Source of the DNA: Ridgeia piscesae
Lineage: Eukaryota > Annelida > Polychaeta > Sabellida > Siboglinidae
Assembly (NCBI GenBank): GCA_025642075.2
Contig: JAODUO010000561.1
Span: 42,501-106,500 of the forward strand
Direction: 5' to 3'
DNA length: 64,000 nucleotides
Positions 33,274 to 48,929 of the stretch are shown here, piece by piece. Position 1 is the stretch's first letter. Each line of letters starts with the position of its first letter. Below the pieces are notes generated by a model. It had not been told where the DNA came from. It saw only the letters and a list, made by a program, of their open reading frames with translations, and searched no databases. Made by a program: the position numbers and the translations under genes.

Positions 33274-33374
33274 TGGCAAATCATGAGGTGTGTCAAACCG
33301 TATAGCTTAAGCAAGATTGTTCATTACATATTGCGATATATATAAAGTATCAATGGCTTAGGAAATCAAAGTGT

Positions 33375-33411
33375 AACCGTGTAACCGTGCAACCGTGCAA
33401 CCGTGCAACAT
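33375..33411. repeat. 10-bp repeat GTGTAACC/GTGCAACC
   Basis: Four to five tandem copies of a CCGTG(T/C)AA unit. A short array. Confidence 0.85.
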
Positions 33412-33508
33412 CACTAAGCGAAACCAAACAACGGTCGCCGTTTAGTATTGTGGGTACTGGGTAACACAGATGAATCAACTAATCCAGGGGCATAACTAAC
33501 ACTGTCAT

Positions 33509-33688
33509 CCCCCAATGAGAGAACGCTAACCTGTGGCTCCTCCTCACGGTATTGGGTTAATCGAAAAGTTTCTTTCTCTTTTATGTAGCTAGGAACTACA
33601 CTAGCGTATATAGGATGATTCAAGTGTTTGATTATGTTTTAAATATTCGGGTACTATTGCGGGCGTTAATCGGTAGTCAAAGTTCTAA
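33509..33688 (+). repeat. LTR-like repeat Y, copy 3 (partial)
   Basis: GAACGCTAACCTGTGGCTCC, GGTATTGGGTTAATCG, GTAGCTAGGAACTAC and ATTGCGGGCGTTAATCG match copy 2 (22600-22926). The central GGTTACAAACGGTGGCGCC segment of about 120 bp is missing. Confidence 0.55.
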
Positions 33689-33689
33689 C

Positions 33690-34105
33690 AGTGGGCTGGC
33701 CGGTATCTTGTGATTTCTTGGAAGTTCGACTTGGAGAGTCGGATGATTCGGCCCAAAATGTATTCGGCCCATTGTGCTGAATCGTCCGTTTCTGCCAGCG
33801 GTGAAGTTTGGCCAACTTGCCGACTCACCCACATCCGCAACCGGTGCCGGCGAAGCCCGAAGACTGAGCCAAGGCCGAAACCGAGTAGTTCGGTTTTGTG
33901 CTGCCTAACCTTGGGCTGTGGCTCACCTGTGGAAGCATAAATCGTGCGAGCTAAACGTTTTATGGCTTTTTATCCAAACCCTTGCCTTTGTAAGACTGTG
34001 ACGAACGAAAGATTTAGACAAGTGTGTCTGAATCAAATTGATTTAATGTTGACAATTCATGGAGTCATGGACATTAACAGCTGTTTGGCCTGGACATTTT
34101 AGCAT
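33690..34105. other. Non-coding stretch, GC-richer, no gene recognised
   Basis: 33700-33940 is richer in CG dinucleotides than its surroundings and contains an open frame of 76 residues with no recognisable domain. I cannot assign a function. Confidence 0.3.
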
Positions 34106-34111
34106 AATTAT

Positions 34112-34324
<213 letters not shown>

Positions 34325-34330
34325 CATATG

Positions 34331-34368
<38 letters not shown>

Positions 34369-34385
34369 ATGTATGTATGTATGTA

Positions 34386-34480
<95 letters not shown>

Positions 34481-34481
34481 A

Positions 34482-34512
<31 letters not shown>

Positions 34513-34547
34513 ATGTCTGTCTGTCTGTCTGTCTGTTTGTTTGTTTT
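34331..34547. repeat. (CTGT)n microsatellite
   Basis: About 54 tetranucleotide units, mostly CTGT with interspersed ATGT and a TTGT tail. The SVCLSVCL open frames are read-through of the repeat. Confidence 0.97.
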
Positions 34548-34549
34548 TC

Positions 34550-36205
34550 AGGAAATTTAGGTGATTAGATGTCTGTCGTGAAAGGGATGTTTTTGATTGC
34601 TGTTTGAAATGCTATGAGACATCATTGATGTCGATTTGTTCTAGGTGGACTTGGTGCTGGCCTGTATCGCTGCACACGAAGGAGTGCTGCAATGAACAGT
34701 GACGAGAATTAGACACGATATAACAACCCAGTCAGCTGTGAGCGGCACCCCAGAACATGATGACTACCCCCGCATTGTTTCTGACATTCTGAATGAACAT
34801 AAGTAATGTTCTGCAAAGTGCCAATTTGCATTAATATACTTCAATTGTCGTTATTACTTACTGAATTATTCCAAACCCATGTTATGCAACTATCTCACGG
34901 TGTGTTGTTTGCGTGTGAGGACATTACCGTTTTGAAGAGAATAATGAACTCAGGAAATAATAATACGTTATGTCTTTTTGGCCAGGATAATGTGGCTAAA
35001 CATTGCAACATGGCTGCAGCCAAATGGCATGCTGTCGTAATTGAAATTAATATCAAGTTAATCTCCCACATTTTATGTTTTAATATTGAGCATATTAAAC
35101 ATTGCATTCACTCAAGAATATGTATTTAATTAATGCTAATAATGTTCTCCTAAATAATGAGGCACGTTCGAATTAATAAATTTGAAAGAAATAGATTTAC
35201 AATAAGATACTTGCAATCAAGTAAATACTAGATCTTTGTCAATATTAATGTTAATTCATATGCAGTGTTTACATAATTACAAATAATATATATATAGTTA
35301 AAATAAGAAGAATTATGTTTTATTCGACCAGTATTTCAAACAATGCACCATGCTAGTCGCTATCGAGGAGCCACCTTTCAGGAAATGTTATGTATAAAAT
35401 AATTTCATCACAAACAAATTCTTCCACAAAGAGAAGAGAGAGAAAACATATTTTAAAGATGCACGTGCGCAGCTGACATGGTTAGTGTATCATTTAGGCA
35501 TTGTTTTAAATATACATACAGCATAAAGTTGATACGTGGTTTTTGGTTCTAAATTTTTGCATACACACAACAGTTTTTTTGTATGCTGCATGCAGTTAAC
35601 ATACTTGACAAATCCCTGTGTACTATATGAGAAAAGTTTTTCTTTAACTATTTCAGGTAGGTTGTTTAAAAATACTGGCAAAGAATGCCTGAGTCATTTC
35701 TTTGCAAAGGCATGTTTAACTTGATGTGTATATTTTATTTTTGTTCTCTTGTATCATGACTATGTACTTCATATATAAACATAATCCTCCAATTTGTTAA
35801 AACATACTGTGATACGGACAGTTCCTTTGCGACCATGGATCTTTAATCCCAGAAGAACACCCGGGGGACAAACCTTCTACGAACTATACCCTAGTGGGGT
35901 GGCTATAAATGTCAGAGGTATTCTTGGTCACGTGCACGCTGACATTACGTTTAAGTGACGTGTATACCCGCGTGTTGTGTATGCTTTCGTGGGTGCGTAT
36001 GTGTACATGTGTGTGTATGCATATACACATAAATATGTATTATATATACATATACACGTGTATATAATTTTGAAATCATAACGAATATTCTAAACATATA
36101 TACACGCAATATCTTTATTCATATAGTTCTGGTGTCCGTTTCGACAACGCTACAATACTGTAAAGGCAAATTTACAACGCGGGCGAGAATCACCACCGAA
36201 TCCGT
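34550..36205. other. AT-rich intergenic stretch
   Basis: The frames at 34806-35129 (plus) and 35490-35681 (minus) show no recognisable domain. The stretch ends at the last coding exon of the minus-strand transporter. Confidence 0.4.
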
Positions 36206-36209
36206 TTGT

Positions 36210-39712
<3,503 letters not shown>

Positions 39713-39726
39713 CTGCGAATAACGAC

Positions 39727-39825
39727 ATATGAACATGTGTTAATAACGTCAATTAGTCACCTATGCTAATTTATATGCAGGTAATCATCGTCATCCTTTG
39801 AGGAAAAAATCCCAATTATAATAAG
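39727..39825 (+). repeat. ~100-bp direct repeat flanking SLC46 exon 1, copy 2
   Basis: This is the second copy of 38177-38280 (ATGTGTTAATAACGTCAATT, TTTGAGGAAAAAATCCC), located about 14 bp beyond the splice acceptor of exon 1. Confidence 0.85.
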
Positions 39826-39829
39826 ATCA

Positions 39830-41190
39830 ATACAATTTTAAATATCCAATAAATAGGATACCTCTTGACGATACCAGAAGATGGTTGAGATTTTGTATCA
39901 GTAGGGTTATAGTCTGATCAGTAGGGTTATAACTATGGTTAAGTCTATGGTTAGGTACAGCTCTCGCTTATTCGTCCACTCTTATTCTTCTCTACAGTAA
40001 TATATCGTTGATCAGTCGGGTAAAAAGGCTGCCGACAGGTCGGGAAAACAGTCTCGTCTTTGGGGATTACTCGCCCACCTCGCGGATACGTTCGGCAGCC
40101 CAACGCTCTGAACTTTGAACTGAACGTTGATTTTATTTCGACAAACTAAAAACCATAATACACAATAGTTTGAGGCGCAAGAATGATTTGGGTACCTTTA
40201 TCAAGTTGTGAGCAATACCATAACTAAGAAGTTACGGGGACACATGCGGTGTGTAACGGTCCTTGGTAGCGGTTTATGCGGACACGTAAACAACAGCGAC
40301 ACGGATGTGTGGCCCAGAAACGTGACCCCGTTTTTTATTGTCTCATACAGGACATGAAGCTGTATGTTGGTTCCTAACTATAAATGGCTTAGGCTATAGG
40401 TACGCTGAATACTACACCATCCAATGGCTAAAAAACACTTCGGGCACCTGGAAGACTTGGAACATGATACTTTCATGAAATGACTGGCTGACCTATTCAC
40501 TGCCACCCCCCCTCCCCCCCCCCGACACCAGATGACATTTACCGCAGGCGCTGTTGTGGAATTCAACAATAAAAACCATTCGGTATTGGAATTTGAAGCT
40601 AGCAACCATACGTTTTGTTATCTGGCTTCTGTGAAGTTCTGCCACCACCACGGTCGTCTTACCATTATAGTTGCTATGGCGAAATGGTCGAAAGAAATGG
40701 GGTAAGTAGGCTACAACAAATTAAGTTTGAGGACCACTTGGCAGTCCTGTACACGTGTATTACTGGAAATGTAGATAAATCACAGACTATTCGTCGGCCT
40801 ACAATCTACCGACGACTTGTGCCCTATGAGATGCATGTATATATATATGCATACTAGCCGGATACAATACAATAATAACAAAGGTAAACATTCTTAAATT
40901 GGCTAAACATGGAACATAAATATGACGGGTGGCGCCGTCGTGTGGACTATTACAACAGTAACATAAACGTCAAATGCGGGTAACCTTTACAACGTAAACC
41001 CATTACAACATATACAACTCTTCGTTACACACATACGGGATATAAACGGTAGTCCGGTGTTGAGGTATATCGCTGTTGTAATTCAGCAGTGACGGCTGTG
41101 GGGGCGTGGCGCAGGGTTCAACGACATGTTTATCTCGAGTGTAAGTGGGTGTAACTAGTCTCGTGCCTGTCGAGTGTCAACTTCTCTCGC
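39830..41190. other. Intergenic region between the head-to-head SLC46 genes
   Basis: This probably holds promoter and 5' untranslated exons of one or both genes. No clear start exon for the minus gene could be found. Small open frames (40378-40605 minus, 40615-40857 plus) have no domain. A C-run at 40505-40522 is visible. Confidence 0.4.
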
Positions 41191-41194
41191 TCAG

Positions 41195-41226
41195 ATGGGA
41201 AGTGTTTCACAGGACAGCCCGGACGG
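41195..41226 (+). CDS. Candidate first coding exon of the plus SLC46 gene
   Basis: ATG at 41195 encodes MGSVSQDSPD and ends at a strong donor, GACGG|GTAAGT. The two leftover bases join in frame to the acceptor at 44387 (GTGTTAGCAG|AACCATG), giving ...DGTMPEST. The protein would then have 503 instead of 491 residues. Frame agreement is one chance in three, so this is a reasonable but unproven exon. It could also be 5' untranslated. Confidence 0.4.
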
Positions 41227-42349
41227 GTAAGTAACAGGGCTCCATCTCCGTATGTCAGAAGTATGTAAAAGCTTCGAATTCCTCGTGTTTATTAGTCCTT
41301 TGGCGGACTGTCTGGTGCCGTTCTCAGCGCACGCCTAGCCGTAGCCGTAGAATGATTGATAGCTTGCGGCCTTGCCTTGCTTGCATGTATTATAAACGGC
41401 CGAGAGCGAACGAGCGGCGACCTAATTTATGTTCACCTGTTGAACGCTTTTGAATGAAGACTGAAATTGGGTAGAATTATTGTCAGGTCGGCTACATGCC
41501 GTCTGGTCCACGATCGGTTGCTGTAATATGCCGCGACGGTTGTTTGAGTACGTATTTATATCGAAGTCTTATGACAACAAAGCATTAGTAATGATCATAT
41601 GACTTCGGAGGCAGTCATGTGATTGTATGGAGGGCCGAACACTGCTTTATTATAAAGAAATATTCTTCCGATGCCGTGCGTATGTGCATACATCGTAAGA
41701 AAACGCAGTTGTTCAGCTAATATATTGCTTTAGTTACTCTGTAGAACTAGTGGACTAATTCATTCATCATTCATTCATTCACTAATTCTAAACTAATTCA
41801 TTACTATCAGTTGTAAGTAATTCATGATACAACGGTAAACAGTAACCTATATTGTTTTAATCTAAACATAGTAGATATAGTTATTTTTTATTACAGTTTT
41901 ATTGCATTGGCGTAATACGTAACTTGAACTGATGTATTAGCCTAAATACATAAATTTAACGAACTGCAAAGCTGATAATAACTAACGGGCTAATAGAATG
42001 GATATTTATAACATTATGATGCAAAGAAACAATAACAGTAAAAAGTAAATTACGGTTCTTACAAAGAACTCACATCAGAGCCAAATAGAATGTGATAATT
42101 TTTCCATTCCCACGTTTTTACACTGTTGGTTTGTTGATAAAGAACTTGGTGATGATATCAAGTAAGACTGCAGCGAGAGATGAAAAGTATGTGGCGTCAT
42201 TTGGCTATTAATTGCATTATTTATTTTTAAATAAATTAAACAAAATTATTTGAAATTTCTGTTGGTTTAAATATAACTACGTGTTGATTGCGAAAACTAC
42301 AGCATATTACTAATTCTAGTTTAGGGAAGCATTCAGTTTGTAGTTGACG

Positions 42350-42450
42350 TATTGTGTGACGTAGAAAGTCGCGACATTTGCGATTGTGACATTTGCGATT
42401 GTGCCATTTGCGACCGCGACATTTACGGTTGCGATAAGGGATGGCTTCAT
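42350..42450. repeat. GACATTTGCGATTGTG direct repeats
   Basis: Three to four diverged tandem copies of GCGA(C/T)(A)TTTGCGATTGTG at 42368-42435, just left of the inverted-repeat element. Confidence 0.6.
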
Positions 42451-42456
42451 TTATGC

Positions 42457-43046
42457 CCCAGTCATAATGTCACGTTTTGGCCGCGCCGTTGTGCCTCCTT
42501 TCTGATCGCCACGGTCTGGGAAAATTTTGCAAATGTCGGCAGGGTACCACGTTGTTCCACGTTGTCAAAACGTGCTGGCCACGCCCTCGCCTCGTTTTAG
42601 TCGCGCTGTAAAAAAAATCAAAGTCGGGTTATGCCTCGCTGCCGCCACGCTATAGCGTCGCTGTCGCCACGTTGTGCTTCGTTATGCCTCGCTGTCGCCA
42701 CGCAGCATAGCGTACAACAACGTATCGTAACGTACCACGACGTACCAGAAACGCAGTACAACATAGTACACGGGTTCTGATCACATTCTGTCACATTTTT
42801 GCTACGTTGTAGCCACGTTGTACCACATTGTTGCCACGTTGTAGTACGTTGTACCACATTGCTGCCACGTTGTGGTACGTTGAGTGAATTGTTAACATAT
42901 CTAAAATAAAAAATCCAGTTCATGTTTTGTCACGTTTTACCGCGCTTTAGCCACGTTGTTCTAAGCGTGCTCACTTTGTAGCCGCGGTCTACCATGTTTC
43001 GCAACGTAGCTAAACGTGGCGGCCTAGACGTGACATTATGACTGGG
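42457..43046. mobile_element. Fold-back element with CCCAGTCATAATGTCACG ends
   Basis: CCCAGTCATAATGTCACG at 42457 and its exact reverse complement ending at 43046 delimit about 590 bp. The match extends weakly inward to GGCCGC. The interior is made of diverged CCACGTTGT/GTACGTTGT units in both orientations, unlike the surrounding DNA. It has no coding capacity. The target duplication is unclear. It sits in the first intron of the plus SLC46 gene if the exon at 41195 is real. Confidence 0.75.
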
Positions 43047-43469
43047 ATATATCAGACAATCAATGTTGGTTTAATATCCAATCTGACATTTGCAGTATAA
43101 ACGTGTAGGGTGGAGAGAGGGGAGTAGCACGGTGTTATAAAGCCTCACTGCCAGTCTCCATATATTAAAGGCACATCTGTGGTTAACGTCGATCGTCTAC
43201 AGCGAATACATATCTTGGAGGCCAGGTTGATTCTGCGTCGTCGGCGAAGTGACAGTGCCATCTTTGTTACTTACGCGAGCTACACTGACTGCCCATTGTG
43301 CCATAGCTGACGTCAAGCTACTTATTCTCACTGACACAGCCAGGCACAACGACGCGCCAGTGATTGGTGTGAACTCGTGGGCCCGTGTCAACCGACAAGA
43401 GCAATGAACTCTATTTATTTTAAAATATTAGTATTATTAGTGTAAAAAAATTAATTTTTTATGTATTTT

Positions 43470-43530
43470 AATAGTCATATGTGGTGAGCGCCACGAACCA
43501 TTGCGGATGTGGCGCTATATGAAATACAAT
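43470..43530 (+). repeat. Retroposon 3'-end fragment
   Basis: GTGAGCGCCACGAACCATTG and GTGGCGCTATATGAAATAC resemble 23925-23990. The pentanucleotide array begins directly after it, as simple-repeat tails of LINEs or SINEs do. Confidence 0.55.
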
Positions 43531-43790
43531 TTATTATGTTATGTTATGTTATGTTACGTTACGTTACGTTACGTTACGTTACGTTACGTTACGTTACGTT
43601 ACGTTACGTTACGTTATATTATATTATATTATATTATATTATATTACATTATATTACATTACATTACATTACATTGTTATGTTATGTTATGTTATGTTAT
43701 GTTATGTTATGTTATGTTATGTTATGTTATGTTATATTATATTATATTATATTATATTATATTATATTATATTATATTATATTATATTAA
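43531..43790. repeat. Pentanucleotide array TTATG/TTACG/TTATA/TTACA
   Basis: About 50 five-base units in homogeneous blocks: TTATG, 13 TTACG, TTATA, TTACA, about 11 TTATG and a long TTATA run. Open frames in several phases (YVMLCYVM, YIILYYII) are read-through. Confidence 0.97.
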
Positions 43791-44387
43791 ACAGAGGCCA
43801 CGCGCAGTGTTACCTCGGTGACGTCAGCAACATGTGCCGAGCTGGTTGCGTTGTCACACTCAGTTGACCATGCTTGAGCGGATTTGGTGACCCAAATTCG
43901 CATTGACAGACATCATATGACGCATATTGTTTAACAAGAGTGTTACATCTACGTATACGAAGTTTTTAAAGAAACTAACATTTTCATTTTACATAGTCTT
44001 TAAGTGTGTAATTTGATCATGTCTCTTACACACAGGGGCTGTCATTCAACACTGGTCCTACATAAAATATGCAATATGTATCGGCTACAGACTGTGATTA
44101 TTCTTGTATCAAACCTCCGATTAACTGATAACTAACTTGTTATAAAACTTGTAATATAGACTGATTTAGATAATATAAGATCAGCTTTATTGATATGTGT
44201 TTTCATGGCAGTTACAATAAAACATTGGAGTGCTTTGTAATGCTGGGTCGTCGTGCAAGTATGTTCACATGACAGTACCCTCACATGCACCAAGCGATTA
44301 TGATAAAATATCCTACTACTTTAAATTAAATAAATACAGAAATAAATTTACCCATAATCAAGTACTCTCATTTCTTTGTGTTAGCAG

Positions 44388-45809
44388 AACCATGCCGGAG
44401 AGTACAGAAGCAACCGGTGACAACATGGCGGCCGAGGAGGTTCCGGACAAATCAGCCTCGTTTCAGATTCGGAAGCCGAACCGCACGGTGATCGTCGAGC
44501 CGATCGTTCTTCTCATCGGTCTGTGCGGGATACCGATGGGCATGCTATCGCAGTTCTACATCGTCGCCTACTACACGCAGCTCTTGTCAAACGGAACGAT
44601 GACCAACTCGTCACACCACTCCAGCAACCGGAGCGAATCGCTGTGTGACGTCAACAAGACGGACCCCGTGTACCTGTTCGGGGAGGAGGTTCAACGGCGG
44701 GCGAGTAACTTCAGCATGATCCTCGGACTGTGCAGTCTCATCCCGGCGCTGTTCGTGACGACGTTCATCGGCGCCTACAGCGACCAGGCCGGTCGGCGCT
44801 ACGCCATCATCCCGCCGATAGTCGGCAGCACCGTGCGCGCGATCTCGTACGTCATCGTCGTCGCGCTACAACTTCCTGCGGAGTACCTCGTCATCGGCGC
44901 AGTGATCGAGGGCTTCGGCGGCTACTACCAGACAATGTTGATGGGGTGCTTCGCCTACATATCGGACATCGTGTCGGCGGACGGCAGAGCGTTGAGGATA
45001 ACGATCCTCGAAACATGCGTGTTCGTCCCGGCCGTGTTTGCGCCTCTCGCGACCGGATATTGGGTGAAACACAGCGGGTTTCTGCCTCCGTTTATCACTG
45101 TCTTAGCGCTATACGTCGTCGTCTTGGTGTATACTATTTTCTTTGTTCCCGAAACAGTCCCGCGAAACCCACAGGCGAAATTCTTCTCAACAAAGCATAT
45201 GACGAAATCTGTGCTACTGTTTACGAAGGATGACGGCACCAGGCGGCGCTGGAAGCTGTCTGTTCTGATCGCTGCGTTCTTCCTGTGCAGTGTCGTCAAG
45301 GTTGGAGACTCCGTAGACCAACTGTTCGAGATGAACCGACCTCTGTGTTGGACGAGCGAAGTCATCGGCAATTTTCTCTCGGCAGAAGTCGCTGTCATCA
45401 GCGCAGGCGCGGTGCTTTCCATGCGACTTCTGAAGTGTTGTATGCGGGACGGCGGAATTGCGCTCACTTCCGGTCTGATGGGGGTCGTGCACAATGTGTA
45501 CACGGCCTTTGTACAGAACTCAATTATGATGTATATCAGTAAGTATAAAGCATTTCATCATAAATTTTTTAAGAACCTGTTTGCGCATACATTTTAAACA
45601 CAATGTCATGCTTCAAAAGTTTAAGTAGTCATCAAAATGACGTGGATCGGTGTACATGTCTTTCTCCCACCATTACTCCTTGAACGTCCGGTCCGTTCTC
45701 AGCAAGGATCATTTATCTTTGTCTCACATATCATCCGTTCATCCGTTCACTTTATTCTTGGGTTAGATAAAACGGCTTGATGTGTTATTTAATCATTATA
45801 TAAAATATG

Positions 45810-45873
<64 letters not shown>

Positions 45874-47153
45874 GATTCTTACTGATAATAGAGTGTGTAT
45901 GTCATTGATCAGGTATACGATCACATAAACACAATGACTGTTGGTATGTGTATTAATTAATTATTCAATCAATTAATAAAATCAATAATTACAAATGCAT
46001 ACAATAATTGAATATATACAAGTGGCTAGGAAGCTCCCGTTAAGGTATTTAAATTCTGCAACCACGAGTGCCACCTTGACTAATTAGCTAACTTGCTTCC
46101 ATAAGAAGGTATAATCCCAGGTTTGATCTTCACATCGTCGTGGTTGTTGTTGTTTTCCAGCCCCGTTGATGTCGATATTCGATTTCCTGTTCATCCCGAC
46201 TGCGCGTGCGCTGATGTCATCCCTTGTTCATGACCACGAACAAGGTACGTCGTGACTGTTATTCTCGTTGAACGTTTGATCATAATCAAATGCATTAATT
46301 CTGTTTTGTCTCTATAATTGTGCAACAATGCGTGACTGTCATGTGCCCTATAGATAGACAACTTGTCGAAGGTTTCCTGCGTGAAGTATTATGCCCAGTC
46401 AAATATATCCAGTCTGTAAGCAACAATGTTTAAATATGTCCTGTTTGTATGCGTCGCTGATTAACTGCGACCTGTTTATAAGTGTCAGAGTTTAAATTGT
46501 TTCCTGATTGGATCCGTCAATATTTACGTGTGCAATGTGCATCGCTTTAGCCGAGGTTATCTCTTTCTATGAGCCCTGTACGGAGGCATCGCCTGCATCG
46601 ACGTTTTCTGTTTGTAGGCGCCCTGTACGGAGGCATCGCCTTCGTCGAGGTCATCTGCAGTCTCGTCGGTAATGTAGTCTTCAACTCCGTCTACTCAGCC
46701 ACGCTCTACATCATGACTGGCTTCGTCTACCTCGTCATGGCCGCCTTCTACGCCGTCGGCTGTCTCCTTCTTGTGTAAGTTCAATGGCTGTATATGAACT
46801 CTCCTAACATAATTTTATTATGTATATAAGTTGGATATAATTCATGTGAGGTTTCATCGAAACATTCCCGTAATATTTCAATTACATGTGTTTGTGTGAT
46901 AAGTTGCAATTGCAAACAATGCGCACAAAATAGCATGCGATTTTCGTTATAATAAAAATATGTTCACATGCAAATTAGACTCGCTGAACGAACAAACAAA
47001 CGAAAGAACGATCGATAGACATGTGTTCTATGGAAACTGAATATGTGGTACATTTCTGGTTGTAGCGTGTTCATTGTGAAGATGGGCCGGGAGTACAAGA
47101 CTTACATGAAGTTTGATGACGTAGGCGTCGTGGATGGTGACGTCAGAGAGTGA
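44388..47153 (+). CDS. SLC46-like major facilitator transporter, plus copy
   Basis: Coding exons are 44388-45538 (ATG 44392), 46161-46244, 46618-46774 and 47066-47153 (stop 47151-47153), giving 491 residues with phases 1, 1, 2. These are the same exon lengths after exon 1 and the same phases as the minus copy. Features: loop sequons N67GT, N72SS, N79RS and N88KT; the MFS motif GAYSDQAGRR at 127-136; hydrophobic segments consistent with 12 membrane passes; the EQGALYGG block at the exon 2/3 junction; and a short cytosolic C-terminus. By family it is a proton-coupled or facilitative carrier of folate-like or other organic solutes; the substrate is unknown. An AG acceptor directly before the ATG implies an upstream exon (see 41195). 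Exons 2 and 3 are almost identical to the minus copy, while exon 4 is diverged. Confidence 0.9.
45811..45869. repeat. (TA)n microsatellite in intron 1
   Basis: About 29 TA units between coding exons 1 and 2 of the plus SLC46 gene. Confidence 0.96.
46573..46640 (+). repeat. 47-bp partial tandem duplication at the exon 3 acceptor
   Basis: GCCCTGTACGGAGGCATCGCC occurs at 46573-46593 and again at 46620-46640, at the start of exon 3. The upstream copy lies in the intron. It is absent at the matching place of the minus copy. Confidence 0.92.
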
Positions 47154-47159
47154 ATGGAG

Positions 47160-48925
47160 AACGCCTCGACAGTAGTGCCAGTCCTCTACGGCCGAACAAC
47201 CAATACACCGGAAATATTGCATATGTGTTGTGTGATATTGTCAATTTAGACAGTTTCTTTTCTCAAAAAAGATTCAAATACATCGGATAAAATGCTGTAA
47301 GAAGACATATTATTTCCTAATAATTTTTTTATCAGAATATGTAATATTTTCATAATGTTATATGTATAACGATGGAGTTCGATCCCTTTTGAATTCACTG
47401 ATCCATTTGCAAAACAGGATATTTCAGTATGAGTTGACTTTCCTCTCCCTGACGACGGCATTTGTGAGGTTGTAAATGAATGCTAACACATTCCTAAAGT
47501 CAACACTCTGCATCTTTCTGTGGCAATTGCACATAGCCAAACTTTAAATTGTATTCCAACGATTCGTATACACTGGTATGTATACACTGGCATATTTTTC
47601 GTCTATTTGATGAGTTGACGTAAGGGAAATAAGCCCAAATGTTTGCCCCTGTTCAGGGCATCCGTTCGGATAATCCTAACAAGAAGTGACACTCGGAACC
47701 AGGCGATTACGGCGGATAGTGGCGCCACACTACGGCAATTCAAGCGAAATTTGTAGTTCCAAATAGTCCGCCTGATGGCAGAACATGTCAATATTTACAA
47801 GTAGGCTTAAAGTTATCACTCTATTTGAGCAGAACTGACGAATTCGTGAACTTGGGGGAAGGAACATGACAACGAGTGTTTCGTTGTTAATTTGAACGTG
47901 CATTGAAACATATAAAAAATTCAGTTAATTTTAATTAAGCATAGCGCAAAAATCGCTGCATTCTTTTTAATATAATTTTAAATCGCCTAAGTTATAGTAA
48001 GACGCGTAGACACGCACAAAGTAGCTGTTAATATTATGACAAGTACAATAGTTCTTTCATCCCTGTTATCTTCTGTCTAGATGCTTCTATTTTATATTAC
48101 GCTAGTAGTGGTTGTCTACGGTGCCATGGTTACATCATAGTATGCATACCACGTTTTAGACAATTATAAACAGACCTACCAGCGATATTAAACAGAACCA
48201 GCACGTATGGTTCATTGCTTGAAGGGTTCCGCTTGAAGTACCACTCACAACAGTTTACATGCTGTTTTACATGTTTTGTTTTATTTTAAAAGGTCGTATC
48301 TGAAGTTATTTATACATGCATGGAATATTGTCATATTTTATGTCCGATGTGCCATTGTTCTGCTATGTTATTTAGATTCTATATTTTGTTAATGCGCCAC
48401 AAAACATGCCTATATATATATATATAGTATATAAACACCCTTACAAGTATGTATTCGTTCATGTTTATGCGTCCAAGTATGCAGCGTGCCTGCGTGAGTT
48501 TAGCAGTTTCCATGTCTGCGTGGGCAAGTGGATCTGTCTGTGTGCGGGGGTATACACATGTATGGTTTTTGTCAAGTTATTGTTTAGCAACAACAGAGTA
48601 TTACATTTTTTTATTTGGGTTACGTATTTTGATAAAGTATGAACGACGCCCTTGTCGATTGGAAATCAGCCAGCATTAGTGTCGTCCTGTATTAATTCAT
48701 GCGCTATTTATTTATTTGAAGAAATCGTAACTTTATTTCGGGTAAAACGTTAAAAATGTGTTCATCAAAATAACATTTGTTTGACAATCGATTTTACTGC
48801 AAGCAATTTATCATTGTAAACCGTTTGCAGCGTTTTGTATCAGATTATGTTTCCTTTAACGTACCTTCTTCAAATATTCCAATTATATTGTATTATTAAC
48901 TACGTAATAAGGGTATACAGCAAAC
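47160..48925. other. Intergenic stretch, no gene seen
   Basis: This lies between the plus SLC46 gene and the homeobox promoter region. Open frames (47246-47461 minus, 48406-48642 plus and others) show no domain. A short TA run occurs at 48413-48428. Confidence 0.4.
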
Positions 48926-48929
48926 AGTT

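Noticed and set aside
43197..43391. A minus-strand frame of 64 residues with a GTAAGT inside
   Set aside because: I see no domain and no acceptor in phase, and the paralogous transporter gives no support for an exon there.
44730..45233. A 167-residue frame inside SLC46 exon 1 (plus), and minus-strand frames at 44955-45503
   Set aside because: They are alternative-frame shadows of the transporter exon, caused by high GC at third positions.
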